This document shows, piece by piece, positions 41,865 through 50,700 of a stretch of 64,000 nt of DNA. Below the pieces are notes generated by a model. That model saw only the letters and a program-made list of their open reading frames with translations. It made no database searches and was not told the DNA's origin. The stretch covers positions 62,001 to 126,000 of the forward strand of contig NZ_BMMZ01000002.1 in NCBI RefSeq assembly GCF_014646195.1. The letters are read 5' to 3'. The stretch comes from Microlunatus endophyticus (GTDB taxonomy: Bacteria > Actinomycetota > Actinomycetes > Propionibacteriales > Propionibacteriaceae). Made by a program: the position numbers and the translations under genes. Each line of letters starts with the position of its first letter. Position 1 is the first letter of the stretch.

Positions 41865-43802
41865 TCAGTGGTGATGCTTCACCGGCGGCTTCGGATGATG
41901 CCCGCCTGCCGGGGTGGAGGAGACCTTCGCCCCGGTAGTCGGGTTGAGGATCAGCTTTGCGTTCAGCTTGTGGGAGCTGAAGTCGAACAGCGGGTCGATC
42001 GATCCGGCGATCGAGTCGGTCGAGCCCTTGATCCGGCCGAGGCCCCAGTTGTCCTCGATGAACTTCACGATCGAGCTCTGCTGGGTCTGGTTGTGTGCCA
42101 CGTAGTTCGACTTGGCGTACGGCGAGATCACCAGCAGCGGCTGACGCGGGCCGGGGCCACAACGGCCTTCCTCGCCGGCCAGCGGCTGGGCGGTCCTGCC
42201 GTGCCGGGCAGTCTTGCCGTGCTGGGTGGTCTTGCCGTGCTGGGACTGGCTGCTCGGGTGGGACGGGTCACCGACCTGGCACTCGTTCTGACCGTTCAGC
42301 ACATCGGCGACAGTCGAGGACGGGTTGCTGATCTCGGCGGACTGGTGGTCGTACCAGCCGTCGGAGTCGTCGTAGGCGAGCACGATCGCGGTCGAGCTCC
42401 AGTCAGGGGACTTCTCCAGGGCGTTGATCTCCTTGGCGACGAACTGCTGCTCGTCCAGCGGGTCGGAGTAGGAGGCGTGCGCGTCCTGGTAGCCCGGCGC
42501 CTTCAGGTAGCTGACCGCCGGCAACGAGTCGGGGCTCATCGTGCCCGCCGAGATCGCCGACACCAGGTTGTCGAAGGTGCTCATGTCGTACTGGTGGTTG
42601 GCGGTGTCGAAGTCCGGCTTGCCGTTCGTGTAGTGCTGGGTGTCCTTGCCGACGACCGACAGCGAGGTCGGCGCGAGGTGATGTGGATTCGCGGTCGACT
42701 CGTAGTACTGGAACGGCTCGTGGTGCGGGATGTAGTCGGCCTTGGTGCCGTACTGGCCGGTGCCGCCGATCGCCGTGCCGACGTTGCTGGTCGCGCCACA
42801 GACGGCACGGCCGGTCACGTTGGTCGGACCGTAGGTCGATCCGGTCTGCGACGGGCCGGTGTATTTGGTGGTCGGAGCGAATCCGCCCTCGAACCAGCCC
42901 CAGCTGATGCCCTTCTTGTTGAGCAGGTCGCCCACGGTGTGACCGCTGCCACTGACGCCGGTCAGGCCGCCCGCACTGCAGTCGTCCCAGTAGGGATCGT
43001 TGTCGGAGATCTGGGAATACTTGCCCTTGCCGTCGGCGACCAGGCTGGCGGCGCCCGCGTTGGCGGCGGTGGTCGCGTACTTGAGCGAGCCGGCGGTGGT
43101 GTCGATGCCGCCCGTGCTGCCGGCGATCACGCTCAGCGCGCCCGGGGTGGACGGTCCGAACACGTCACTGTAGGAGTTGTCGCTCATCGCGTACTGCTGC
43201 GCGTAGTTCCACAGTGCGGTGACCGAGTTGCCGTCGTAGTAGTCGAGGTCGTCGGTCGCGGCGCAGGCCTGCCCGCCCGGAGTCTTGCCCGAGGCGTTAC
43301 CGACGTTGTTCGGGAAGGCGTCCATCTTCCCCTTGTCGTACGCCGCCTGTTCCGGCGTGTAGTCGTGGTTCTGGTCGCAGGTCAGCACCTGGTTGGGATC
43401 GGTGGGCGAGAGCCGCTGCGGATCGGCACCGTTCGGATTGTTCGTCAGCAGCGTGCCGCCGCCCTTGACCTTGGTGTTCAGGCCGTTGACCTTGGGCGTA
43501 CCCGGCTTCGCATGGAACGGTGTTCCATTGGTGTTCGTTGCGTAGGGGTAGGTGCCGAAGTAGTGGTCGAAGCTGATGTTCTCTCCGAAGATCACCACGA
43601 CGTGCTTGATCGGTGTGCTGGTCCGGACCACCGGTGAGGTGTGGTGATCCGGCTGAGGAGCGGGAGCATGCTCCGGCACGACCTGGGTCCCGCATGCCTG
43701 CAGGGCGAGAGTCGTTGAGGCCAGCAACCCGACTGCGGCCGCTGTGATGATCCTGGTGCGGTGGCGTCCGTGGGGGCGCGACGAATTCTGATGATCAGTC
43801 AC
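41865..43802 (-). CDS. secreted phosphoesterase (phospholipase C/acid phosphatase family), lipoprotein-like
   Basis: A 645-residue exported protein. From the GTG at 43802 a basic N-terminus and hydrophobic core end in LALQAC, a plausible lipobox. The phosphoesterase domain starts IKHVVVIFGENISFDHYFGTYP, with the nucleophile-region Asn/Ser and metal ligands of this alkaline-phosphatase-like family, and later VVLAYDDSDGWYDHQS and PLLVISPYAKSNYV. An insertion near residues 520-540 is a triplicated HGKT motif, and the C-terminus is His/Lys-rich (HHPKPPVKHHH). The family releases phosphate from lipids or other esters outside the cell. Possible PHO-box half-sites lie upstream. Confidence 0.88.
   Translation of the reverse strand: MTDHQNSSRPHGRHRTRIITAAAVGLLASTTLALQACGTQVVPEHAPAPQPDHHTSPVVRTSTPIKHVVVIFGENISFDHYFGTYPYATNTNGTPFHAKPGTPKVNGLNTKVKGGGTLLTNNPNGADPQRLSPTDPNQVLTCDQNHDYTPEQAAYDKGKMDAFPNNVGNASGKTPGGQACAATDDLDYYDGNSVTALWNYAQQYAMSDNSYSDVFGPSTPGALSVIAGSTGGIDTTAGSLKYATTAANAGAASLVADGKGKYSQISDNDPYWDDCSAGGLTGVSGSGHTVGDLLNKKGISWGWFEGGFAPTTKYTGPSQTGSTYGPTNVTGRAVCGATSNVGTAIGGTGQYGTKADYIPHHEPFQYYESTANPHHLAPTSLSVVGKDTQHYTNGKPDFDTANHQYDMSTFDNLVSAISAGTMSPDSLPAVSYLKAPGYQDAHASYSDPLDEQQFVAKEINALEKSPDWSSTAIVLAYDDSDGWYDHQSAEISNPSSTVADVLNGQNECQVGDPSHPSSQSQHGKTTQHGKTARHGRTAQPLAGEEGRCGPGPRQPLLVISPYAKSNYVAHNQTQQSSIVKFIEDNWGLGRIKGSTDSIAGSIDPLFDFSSHKLNAKLILNPTTGAKVSSTPAGGHHPKPPVKHHH
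42193..42246 (-). repeat. three 18-bp tandem repeats in the phosphoesterase gene
   Basis: Three consecutive 18-base units sharing GTCTTGCCGTGCTGGG encode HGKT-type hexapeptides on the minus strand. The third unit in plus order and the middle one differ only at the last two bases, so the expansion looks recent. Confidence 0.8.
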
Positions 43803-43867
43803 AGTGCAGAACCTTCCGCTCACGCGTGCCAACGGGTTGACCGCCGCGTGAATGACTGATGTCCATT

Positions 43868-43916
43868 GGTGAACAACTTCCAAATCTCAGGCCCGGCAAA
43901 GCACTGTTCGTTCACC
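43868..43916. promoter_or_regulatory. divergent GTTCACC motifs (possible PHO boxes)
   Basis: GTTCACC occurs on the minus strand at 43874-43868, pointing to the phosphoesterase gene, and on the plus strand at 43910-43916, pointing to efeO. Actinobacterial PhoP binds 11-base direct repeats beginning GTTCACC. The second repeat of each box is weak here, so these are half-sites at best. Confidence 0.3.
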
Positions 43917-43960
43917 TGACGGTTGCCTGGCCGACATGGCGCGCTGCTGACATATCAGTC

Positions 43961-45190
43961 GTGGGGGAGCCGGGGACTGGACGGCGCCGGGCCGCGATTC
44001 CGGCGATGATCGTGATCATCTGCCTGATCGGGCTGGCAGTGCTGGCAGGTCTGTACGCCGCCCCGGGCCGCAGTCCGACAGCTGCGAGCTCGGCGGTGGC
44101 CCGGTCGCCGGACCCGGGACCGCTGGCGGTCAGCAGCCGCGGCTGCCTGCCGGGCATCACGGATCTGCGATCCGGCCGCAGCACGCTGCGGATCCGCAAC
44201 ACCGGGAACAGCCCCGAAGAGGTGCAGATCCTGGACGACACGCACACCTACGACTACGCCGACCTGGAGCTGGTCGCACCCGGCACGACCCGTGAGTTGA
44301 TCGTCGTCCTGCCGCCCGGTCGCTTCGGCGCCTCCTGCGAGGCCGACGACGGCACGATCGGCTACTCCGACCCGTTCCAGGTCACCGGGCCGGCCGTCGG
44401 TGGCGTGCACCGCTGGATCCCGGCAACGCTGACCGACCTCGGCAATGCGGTGACGAACTACCGGACCTCGGTCACCGCCGGGCTGAAGCAGCTGGCTTCC
44501 GATACCGACGCGCTGCAGGCCGCAACCGACGGACAGGACCGGGCGATGATCAAGAAGCGCTGGCTGACCGCCTATCTCGACTACGAACAACTCGGCGGGG
44601 TCTACGACACCTTCGGTGACTATGCGGACAAGATCAACGGGCTGCCGTCCGGCCTACCGCGCGGAGTGCAGGATCCTGCCTTCACCGGTTTCCACAAGAT
44701 CGAATATCTGCTGTGGCACAACGGTTCCGATGATCAAATCCGGGCGGCGACCCGCCTGCTCGACCGGGACGTACACGGGCTGGTGAAGGCCTTCCCGCAC
44801 CAGGAGACCGCACCCAACGACGTCCCGCTGCGGACCCACGAGATTCTGGAGAACACCATGCAGCTCACGCTGACCGGCCAGGATGATCTGGGAAGTCACA
44901 GCGGCCTGGCGACCACCGCCGCCAACATCGACGGCACCCGGATGACGCTGAAGGCGCTGACGCCGCTGCTGCAGCAGAACGATCCGGCATTGCTGGCATC
45001 GGCCGAGCATTCCCTTGATCAACTCGACGCCGTGGTGACCTCGCTGCACCGCAGGGGCGGCTACCCGGCGTTGCGGGCGTTGTCGAGGACCCAACAGGAG
45101 CGCTTGGACGGGACACTTTCCGGCACCCTGGAATCACTCGATCCGATCCCCACCGAACTCGAGGTCCTCCTCACCCAGGACAACAGTTGA
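43961..45190 (+). CDS. efeO: EfeO-type iron uptake protein, membrane-anchored
   Basis: About 409 residues from the GTG at 43961. A helix IPAMIVIICLIGLAVLAGLY anchors or exports it; no lipobox is seen. Residues about 50-140 form a cupredoxin-like domain (ITDLRSGRSTLRIRNTGNSPEEVQIL). The C-terminal M75/imelysin domain carries GFHKIEYLLWHN, the GxHxxE metal motif. EfeO binds iron at the cell surface for the EfeU permease. EfeB follows by 2 bases, but no efeU is present in the window. Starts at 43859 and 44008 are in frame as well. Confidence 0.87.
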   Translation: MGEPGTGRRRAAIPAMIVIICLIGLAVLAGLYAAPGRSPTAASSAVARSPDPGPLAVSSRGCLPGITDLRSGRSTLRIRNTGNSPEEVQILDDTHTYDYADLELVAPGTTRELIVVLPPGRFGASCEADDGTIGYSDPFQVTGPAVGGVHRWIPATLTDLGNAVTNYRTSVTAGLKQLASDTDALQAATDGQDRAMIKKRWLTAYLDYEQLGGVYDTFGDYADKINGLPSGLPRGVQDPAFTGFHKIEYLLWHNGSDDQIRAATRLLDRDVHGLVKAFPHQETAPNDVPLRTHEILENTMQLTLTGQDDLGSHSGLATTAANIDGTRMTLKALTPLLQQNDPALLASAEHSLDQLDAVVTSLHRRGGYPALRALSRTQQERLDGTLSGTLESLDPIPTELEVLLTQDNS

Positions 45191-45192
45191 TC

Positions 45193-46416
45193 ATGGACGA
45201 GACGCCACTGACGCCGCAGGGATCATCGCGTCGTGGTTTCCTGCTCGGCGGTGCGACAGCCGGCGCGGCGGCGGTGATCGCAGCCGGTCGCCGGATGGCC
45301 GTCGCTGACGACACCAGCCAGGAGATGGGCGGGGTGCTGGCCGCCGAGCTGTCCCCGTACGGGCCCAACCAGCGGGTGCTGCTGAACGAGCCGTCGAGGG
45401 CGACCGCGATGATCAGCTTCGACGTGATCGCAACCGGCCGCAAGCAGCTGTCCGACCTGTTCGCGGTGATCAGTGACCGGGTCAAGGTGCTGGCGGCGGG
45501 GGAGTCGGTCGCTGTCTCCGATCCGTCCAGGCCGCCGGCCGACAACGGTGTGCTGGGGCCGTCGTTCGCCGGCAACCAGGTCGGCGTGCTGATCGGTGTC
45601 GGCGCGTCGCTGTTCGATCACCGCTTCGGACTGGCGGCCAGGAAGCCGGTCGGACTGAAGCCGATGCGCACCTTTCCCAACGACAATCTCGACCCGGCGA
45701 TCTGCCACGGCGACCTGAGCGTGCAGTTCACTGCGGCCACTCCGGACGTCGTCACCCACGCGCTGCGCGATCTGACCAAGCACACCCGTGGTGCGATGCA
45801 GCCTCGCTGGCGCGTCGACGGCTTCACATCACCGCCCCGACCGGACGGTGCGCCGCGCAACCTGCTCGGCTTCAAGGACGGCACCTCCAATCCCTCGACC
45901 ACCGACACCGGAACCCTCGACCGGCTGATCTGGACCAAGGACGGCGGCAGCTTCCAGGTGGTCAGGATCATCCGCAACCTGGTCGAATTCTGGGATCGGG
46001 TCTCGTTGCAGGAGCAGGAGCTGATGATCGGCCGGCGGCGCGACGACGGCAGCCCGCTGGATGCCGATGGCGAACTGACAGCACCGGATTACGCCCGCGA
46101 CCCGCAGGGCCTGATCATCCCGACCGATGCCCACATCCGGCTCGCCAACCCGCGGACGCCGCGGACCGAGGCGACCCGGATCCTGCGCCGGAGCTGGAAC
46201 TACGATCTGGGCCTGGACAGCAACGGCCAGCTCAACCAGGGCACGTTGTTCACCTGCTACCAACAAGACATCGAGCGGCAGTTCGAGGCGGTCCAGACCC
46301 GGTTGATCGACGAGCCGCTGACCGACTACATCTCACCCGTCGGCGGCGGCTACTTCTCCGTGCTGCCCGGGCTGGCCGACAGGAACGACACCTACGCCAA
46401 GGCGCTGTTGTCCTGA
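45193..46416 (+). CDS. efeB: Tat-exported DyP-type heme peroxidase EfeB
   Basis: A 407-residue peroxidase. The N-terminus has a twin-arginine signal SSRRGFLLGGATAGAAAVIAAG, so it is folded with heme before export. The DyP family motif GFKDGTSNP with the catalytic Asp is at about residue 222, and a conserved proximal region RIIRNLVEFWDRVSLQEQE follows. EfeB is thought to oxidise iron or release it from heme for EfeO/EfeU. It lies 2 bases after efeO, so the pair is co-translated. The C-terminus FSVLPGLADRNDTYAKALL is typical for the family. Confidence 0.93.
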   Translation: MDETPLTPQGSSRRGFLLGGATAGAAAVIAAGRRMAVADDTSQEMGGVLAAELSPYGPNQRVLLNEPSRATAMISFDVIATGRKQLSDLFAVISDRVKVLAAGESVAVSDPSRPPADNGVLGPSFAGNQVGVLIGVGASLFDHRFGLAARKPVGLKPMRTFPNDNLDPAICHGDLSVQFTAATPDVVTHALRDLTKHTRGAMQPRWRVDGFTSPPRPDGAPRNLLGFKDGTSNPSTTDTGTLDRLIWTKDGGSFQVVRIIRNLVEFWDRVSLQEQELMIGRRRDDGSPLDADGELTAPDYARDPQGLIIPTDAHIRLANPRTPRTEATRILRRSWNYDLGLDSNGQLNQGTLFTCYQQDIERQFEAVQTRLIDEPLTDYISPVGGGYFSVLPGLADRNDTYAKALLS

Positions 46417-46453
46417 CCTGAAGCGGGTGCCGGTCCGACACTAAGCTCGGATC

Positions 46454-47089
46454 ATGGACCCTGCCGCCGACCGCACCCCCGGGAGCGTTCTCGCGGTGTG
46501 CACCGGCAACGTGTGCCGTTCGCCGTATATCGAGAGGGTGCTGGCCGCTCGACTGGCCGGGACCCGCATCCGGGTGACCAGTGCCGGCATCGGCGCCCTG
46601 GTCGGGTCGGCGATGGAACCACGGGTCGCCCGCCGGGTCGTCGAGGCGGGCGGACAGGCCGACGGTTTCGTCGCGCGGCAGCTGACACCCCAGCTGGTGG
46701 GGCAAGCCGATCTGATCCTGTGCGCGAGCCGGGAGCATCGTGCGGCCGTGGTACGGATGGAGCCGGCGGTCCTGCAGCGCACCTTCGCGCTGGCCGATTT
46801 TGCCCAGCTCGCCACCGCGATCCAGAGGCTGCCCGCGCAGGCTGCGGTTGCTCCGGCGGGTGGGCCGACGTCGGCCGTGGCCCGGCTGGTCGGCCTGGTG
46901 CCCCTGGTCCGGGCCACGGTCAGCCCGCTGGCTGCCGGCGCGGCGGGGATCATCGATCCCTACCGGCGGTCGGACCGCACGGTCGCGCGGATGGTGCGAC
47001 AGATCGAGGAGCTGCTCGGCCCGGTCGAGGCGGCGCTGCGGGGCGCGGTCAGCGCGGAGGAATCTGCCGGGGATGCTGCGGTGAGTTGA
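46454..47089 (+). CDS. low-molecular-weight protein-tyrosine phosphatase
   Basis: A 211-residue LMW-PTP. The P-loop VCTGNVCRSP gives the nucleophile Cys16 and Arg22, and the general-acid Asp is in IIDPYRRSD near the C-terminus. The middle region is longer than usual, with an Ala/Gly-rich stretch. In actinobacteria and other bacteria such phosphatases regulate polysaccharide export through tyrosine kinases. It stands at the left border of a large glycan locus, which suits that role. Its last 41 bases overlap the convergent dehydrogenase gene. Confidence 0.9.
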   Translation: MDPAADRTPGSVLAVCTGNVCRSPYIERVLAARLAGTRIRVTSAGIGALVGSAMEPRVARRVVEAGGQADGFVARQLTPQLVGQADLILCASREHRAAVVRMEPAVLQRTFALADFAQLATAIQRLPAQAAVAPAGGPTSAVARLVGLVPLVRATVSPLAAGAAGIIDPYRRSDRTVARMVRQIEELLGPVEAALRGAVSAEESAGDAAVS

Positions 47090-48023
47090 CGGCCCACAAC
47101 GGCTCCTGGCCCCGGGACCAGCGCGCCACGTTGGCGCCGAAAAGCTCCGAACTCTTGGCCAGCATCGAATGGGTCAGGCCGCCGATGTGCGGGGTCGCGA
47201 TGACCCGCGGGTGACGGGCGAACGGGTGGTCCGGGCCGACGGGTTCCTGCTGGAAGACGTCGAGACCGGCCAAGGAGATCCGGCCGGAATCCAGCGCCGC
47301 CAGCAGCGCGGGATCGTCGACCATCACACCTCGGGCGACGTTGACGAAGATCGCCCCCGGCTTGCAGGCGGCGAAGGCGGCCGCGTCGAACAGGTGTCGG
47401 GTGGCGGCGCTGGCCATCGCGGAGCAGATGACCACGTCGGCCTGGCCGAGCACGTCGTACAGCTCGTCGGGACCGGCGACCCGGTCGACGCTCGGCGGTG
47501 CGCCGGCCTCCGGGTGGGCGCGGACAGCGATCATCCGGCAGCCGAATCCCGCGAGCCGCTGGGCGACGGCCGTGCCGATCGCCCCGAGTCCGACGATGGC
47601 GACCGTGCTGCCCAGCAACGAGGCGCTGATCGGCTGCCACCAGCCGGTCGCGACCGCGGCGCGGGATTCGTCCATCCTGCGGATCGCCATCAGGATCTGC
47701 GCGACCGCCATCTCCGCGACGCTGTCGGCGTTGCCCGTCAATCCGGCCGGGAGCCGGGCGACCCACACCCCGTTCGCTGTCGCCGCTTCGACGTCCACCC
47801 TTTCCAGTCCGACACCGTACTGCTGGATCAGGCCGAAGCTGCCTGCCTCGATGATCTCCGCGGTGACGGCATTGGGCATCGGGACCAGCACGTCGACACC
47901 GTTGAGGTTGGCCAGGATGTCGTCGCCCCGGCAGACCCGCACGTCCCAGCCCGGCAGGTGTTCGACCGCGATGTCCCACGAGGCGTTCGGGTCCGACCAG
48001 GGGTGTGCGACCAAGATGCGCAT
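47049..48023 (-). CDS. D-isomer-specific 2-hydroxyacid dehydrogenase
   Basis: A 324-residue NAD(P)-dependent dehydrogenase. The Rossmann motif is VAIVGLGAIGTAVAQRL. The catalytic Arg is in NVARGVMVDD, Glu in FQQEPVGPDHP and His in ATPHIGGLTHS. The N-terminal half forms the split substrate domain. Members act on glyoxylate, lactate, phosphoglycerate and similar acids; this one cannot be assigned. A link to pyruvate-type decoration of glycans is speculative. The C-terminal codons overlap the phosphatase gene on the other strand. Confidence 0.9.
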   Translation of the reverse strand: MRILVAHPWSDPNASWDIAVEHLPGWDVRVCRGDDILANLNGVDVLVPMPNAVTAEIIEAGSFGLIQQYGVGLERVDVEAATANGVWVARLPAGLTGNADSVAEMAVAQILMAIRRMDESRAAVATGWWQPISASLLGSTVAIVGLGAIGTAVAQRLAGFGCRMIAVRAHPEAGAPPSVDRVAGPDELYDVLGQADVVICSAMASAATRHLFDAAAFAACKPGAIFVNVARGVMVDDPALLAALDSGRISLAGLDVFQQEPVGPDHPFARHPRVIATPHIGGLTHSMLAKSSELFGANVARWSRGQEPLWAVNSPQHPRQIPPR

Positions 48024-48240
48024 GCGACTCCTTCAGCAATGGCGTTCAGAACCAGGAGACTAGTGGTCGGCCGACCGGACGCGCCGTTGAGGAGCCCGTC
48101 GGTTACGGCCGCCTGAACAGTTGCCGAACCTCAGCCGACCGATGGCCCTGGACGGCCGGAAACCCGTCAGCACCGGATCTAGGATCCCGTCGACAGCTGC
48201 CGAATCCCGCTTCCTGATTCCCGCACGGCATGGAGAGTTG

Positions 48241-50682
48241 ATGCAAGAGCCCCCGCTCGTCTCGATCGTGATCCCGGTCTTCAACGACGAGGAATGGCTC
48301 GAGGCGGCGCTGCGGAGCGCGTGCCGCCAGACGCTGGAGCGGGTCGAGATCATCTGCGTCGATGACGCCTCGACCGATCGCAGCCCGGAGATCATCGAGG
48401 AGCAGCGCAAGCGCGACGAGCGCATCCGGGTCATCCGGCACGAGCAGAACCGTTCGGCGTTCCAGTGCCGCCGGGACGGGATCCTGGCGGCCGCTGCCGA
48501 CCACGTCCTCTTCCTCGACGGTGACGACGAGCTCGATCCGCGAGCGGCGGCGAAGGCACTGGCGAAGGCTCAGGCAACCGACGCCGATCTGGTCGGTTTC
48601 GGTGTCGCAGTCCTCGGCCCGACCGGCGGCGTGGTCGGCGGCTACCAGACCCGGCTGAGTCCGGTGCACAAGGTGCTCGAGGACCAGGACGTCCTGCCCG
48701 GCCTGTTCCCCGCCGACAAGCCGGCGCAGGGACAGATCTGGCGCTACCTCTTCCGTACCGAGTTGCTGCGCACCACGTACGCGCTGCTTCCCGAGCAACT
48801 GGTCCTGAACCGCATCAACGACCTGCCGGTCACCTTCCTCGCGGCGGCCGGAGCACGGCGGTACGTGTCGATCCCGGACCGGCTGTACGAATACCGCTTC
48901 CGCCGCGGCGGCAGCGGGCAACTGGTGGAGGAGTTGGCGCAGTTCGCCTTCTACGCAGGCGGGATCGACTCCGTCACCAGCATCGAGCAGGCGGTCCGCA
49001 CCCTGGCCCGGAGGAGCACCGATCCGCAGCCGCTCATCGACGGCTACCGGACGGCCCGGTTGTCGATCATCGGCAATGTGCTCAGCTATCTGGTCAAGAG
49101 CGTACGCAGCGACCTGTATGAATCCTGCCTGGTCCTGCTGCACCAGAAGGCCTCCGCACCCGACATCGTCCTGGCCGCCACCTTGTACGCACCCGAGGCG
49201 CTCGGCTTCCTGGCCCGTCACGACGCGGCGATCGGATCGAGCGCCGGCCCGGGCGACCGTAGAGTGCACAGTGTCCTTCTCACCACCCGCGCGATCACTA
49301 CCGGCGGCGTGTCCGGCGTGCTGCTGGCCCAGGCGCGGCATCTGGTCGAGGCGGGCTACCGGGTCACGGTGGTGGCGCATCGTGACGACAACATCCTGGA
49401 CGGCCTGCCCGCTGGCGTGACCTTCGTACGGCTGACCGGGAGCGGGCTGTCGGACCGGCTGGCCGAGTGGGCCCAGATCTGCCGCAGCAACGCCGTCGAC
49501 GTGGTCATCGACCATCGGATCCTCTACAGCCGGGAGTGGCCGGCCTTCGCCCTGATGTCGCGCGCCGAGGGCGCCGCCACGATCGGCTGGATCCACAACT
49601 TCGCGATGCGCCCGGTCTACGATCTCAAGGACCTGCTGTCCTACATCTGTGATCACGCCACCACGCTGTCCACCCTGGTCACACTGTCGCCGCTCGATGT
49701 CGAGTTCTGGAAGCTGCGCGGTGTCGAGCACGCGGTCTACCTGCCCAACCCGCCGTCGCCGCTGCTGGCCGAGTCCGCCGATGACGGAGCCTCCAAACCC
49801 GCCCCGTACGGCCGCCGGCTCGAGCTCATCTGGTGGGGCCGGCTGGAGCAACACACCAAGCAACCGCGTCAGCTGGTCGCGGTGGCCGCGGAACTCCGCC
49901 GGCTCGGCGTCGACTTCCGGCTGCGGATCGTCGGCCCGGACTGGACCGATCTGACCGCGACCCAGTTGCGGGCCGAGGCGCGGCGACGAGGGGTCGCCGA
50001 TCAGGTGGAGGTAGTGGGCCCGCTGCACGGGCAGGACCTGGTCGAGGCGATCGACACGGCGGACCTGTTCGTCGGCACCAGCATCATCGAGGGCTACCCG
50101 CTGACGCTGACGGAGGCTCAGGCCAGGGGACTGCCGGTCGTCATGTACGACCTGCCCTGGCTGGCCATCGCCGAGGACAATGCCGGACTCGTCGCCACGC
50201 CGCAGGGCGACGCGGCCGAGCTGGCCCGGCGGATCGCCGGGATCGCCGACGATCCCGACCTCTACCAGCGGCTTTCCCGGGCATCGATCGGTGCCGCCCG
50301 GCAGGCGCTGTCCCACGACTTCTCCAAGCTGTATCAACAGCTTGTCTCGGGAATGTTGCCGGAAGAGTTCTCGCCCCAGCCCACTCTGGCCGGTGCGCGG
50401 CGGCTGCTGGATCTGATGGTGTTCTTCGTCGAACGCAACGCCGAAGCCGTCAAGCAGGCCGAGCGAACCGGAGCGCCGGTGGCAGCGAAGCGGTCGAGCC
50501 CGGCCGACCAGCTGTCCAGCCAATTGTCCGGAACCGACTCCCGGGTCGTCCGGGCGGCGCTGCCGATCGCCCGTCGGCTCTACCGGGTGGCGCCCGGACT
50601 GCGGCCGGCCGGCCGGCGTTTGAAGCTGCTGTTGCCGGGCACCGTGCTCGGCAACAGCCGTACCGCCCGACCGGGGCGTTGA
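48241..50682 (+). CDS. two-domain glycosyltransferase (GT2 plus GT4)
   Basis: An 813-residue fusion. The N-terminal GT2 domain (residues 5-250) shows VSIVIPVFNDEEWLEAAL, VDDASTDRS and the donor site LFLDGDDELD. The C-terminal GT-B domain (about 385-720) has TTGGVSGVLLAQARHL, LIWWGRLEQHTKQPRQLV and the GT4 signature SIIEGYPLTLTEAQARGLPVV. GGAGAG six bases before the ATG at 48241 sets the start. Such fusions add two sugars in sequence, as in teichoic acid or capsule synthesis. It is the first glycosyltransferase of the locus, read rightward. Confidence 0.92.
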   Translation: MQEPPLVSIVIPVFNDEEWLEAALRSACRQTLERVEIICVDDASTDRSPEIIEEQRKRDERIRVIRHEQNRSAFQCRRDGILAAAADHVLFLDGDDELDPRAAAKALAKAQATDADLVGFGVAVLGPTGGVVGGYQTRLSPVHKVLEDQDVLPGLFPADKPAQGQIWRYLFRTELLRTTYALLPEQLVLNRINDLPVTFLAAAGARRYVSIPDRLYEYRFRRGGSGQLVEELAQFAFYAGGIDSVTSIEQAVRTLARRSTDPQPLIDGYRTARLSIIGNVLSYLVKSVRSDLYESCLVLLHQKASAPDIVLAATLYAPEALGFLARHDAAIGSSAGPGDRRVHSVLLTTRAITTGGVSGVLLAQARHLVEAGYRVTVVAHRDDNILDGLPAGVTFVRLTGSGLSDRLAEWAQICRSNAVDVVIDHRILYSREWPAFALMSRAEGAATIGWIHNFAMRPVYDLKDLLSYICDHATTLSTLVTLSPLDVEFWKLRGVEHAVYLPNPPSPLLAESADDGASKPAPYGRRLELIWWGRLEQHTKQPRQLVAVAAELRRLGVDFRLRIVGPDWTDLTATQLRAEARRRGVADQVEVVGPLHGQDLVEAIDTADLFVGTSIIEGYPLTLTEAQARGLPVVMYDLPWLAIAEDNAGLVATPQGDAAELARRIAGIADDPDLYQRLSRASIGAARQALSHDFSKLYQQLVSGMLPEEFSPQPTLAGARRLLDLMVFFVERNAEAVKQAERTGAPVAAKRSSPADQLSSQLSGTDSRVVRAALPIARRLYRVAPGLRPAGRRLKLLLPGTVLGNSRTARPGR

Positions 50683-50700
50683 CCAGCAGAGTTCGACGAG

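Noticed and set aside
48103..50523. 806-codon leftward open frame
   Set aside because: Antisense of the GT2-GT4 protein, whose glycosyltransferase motifs are unambiguous.
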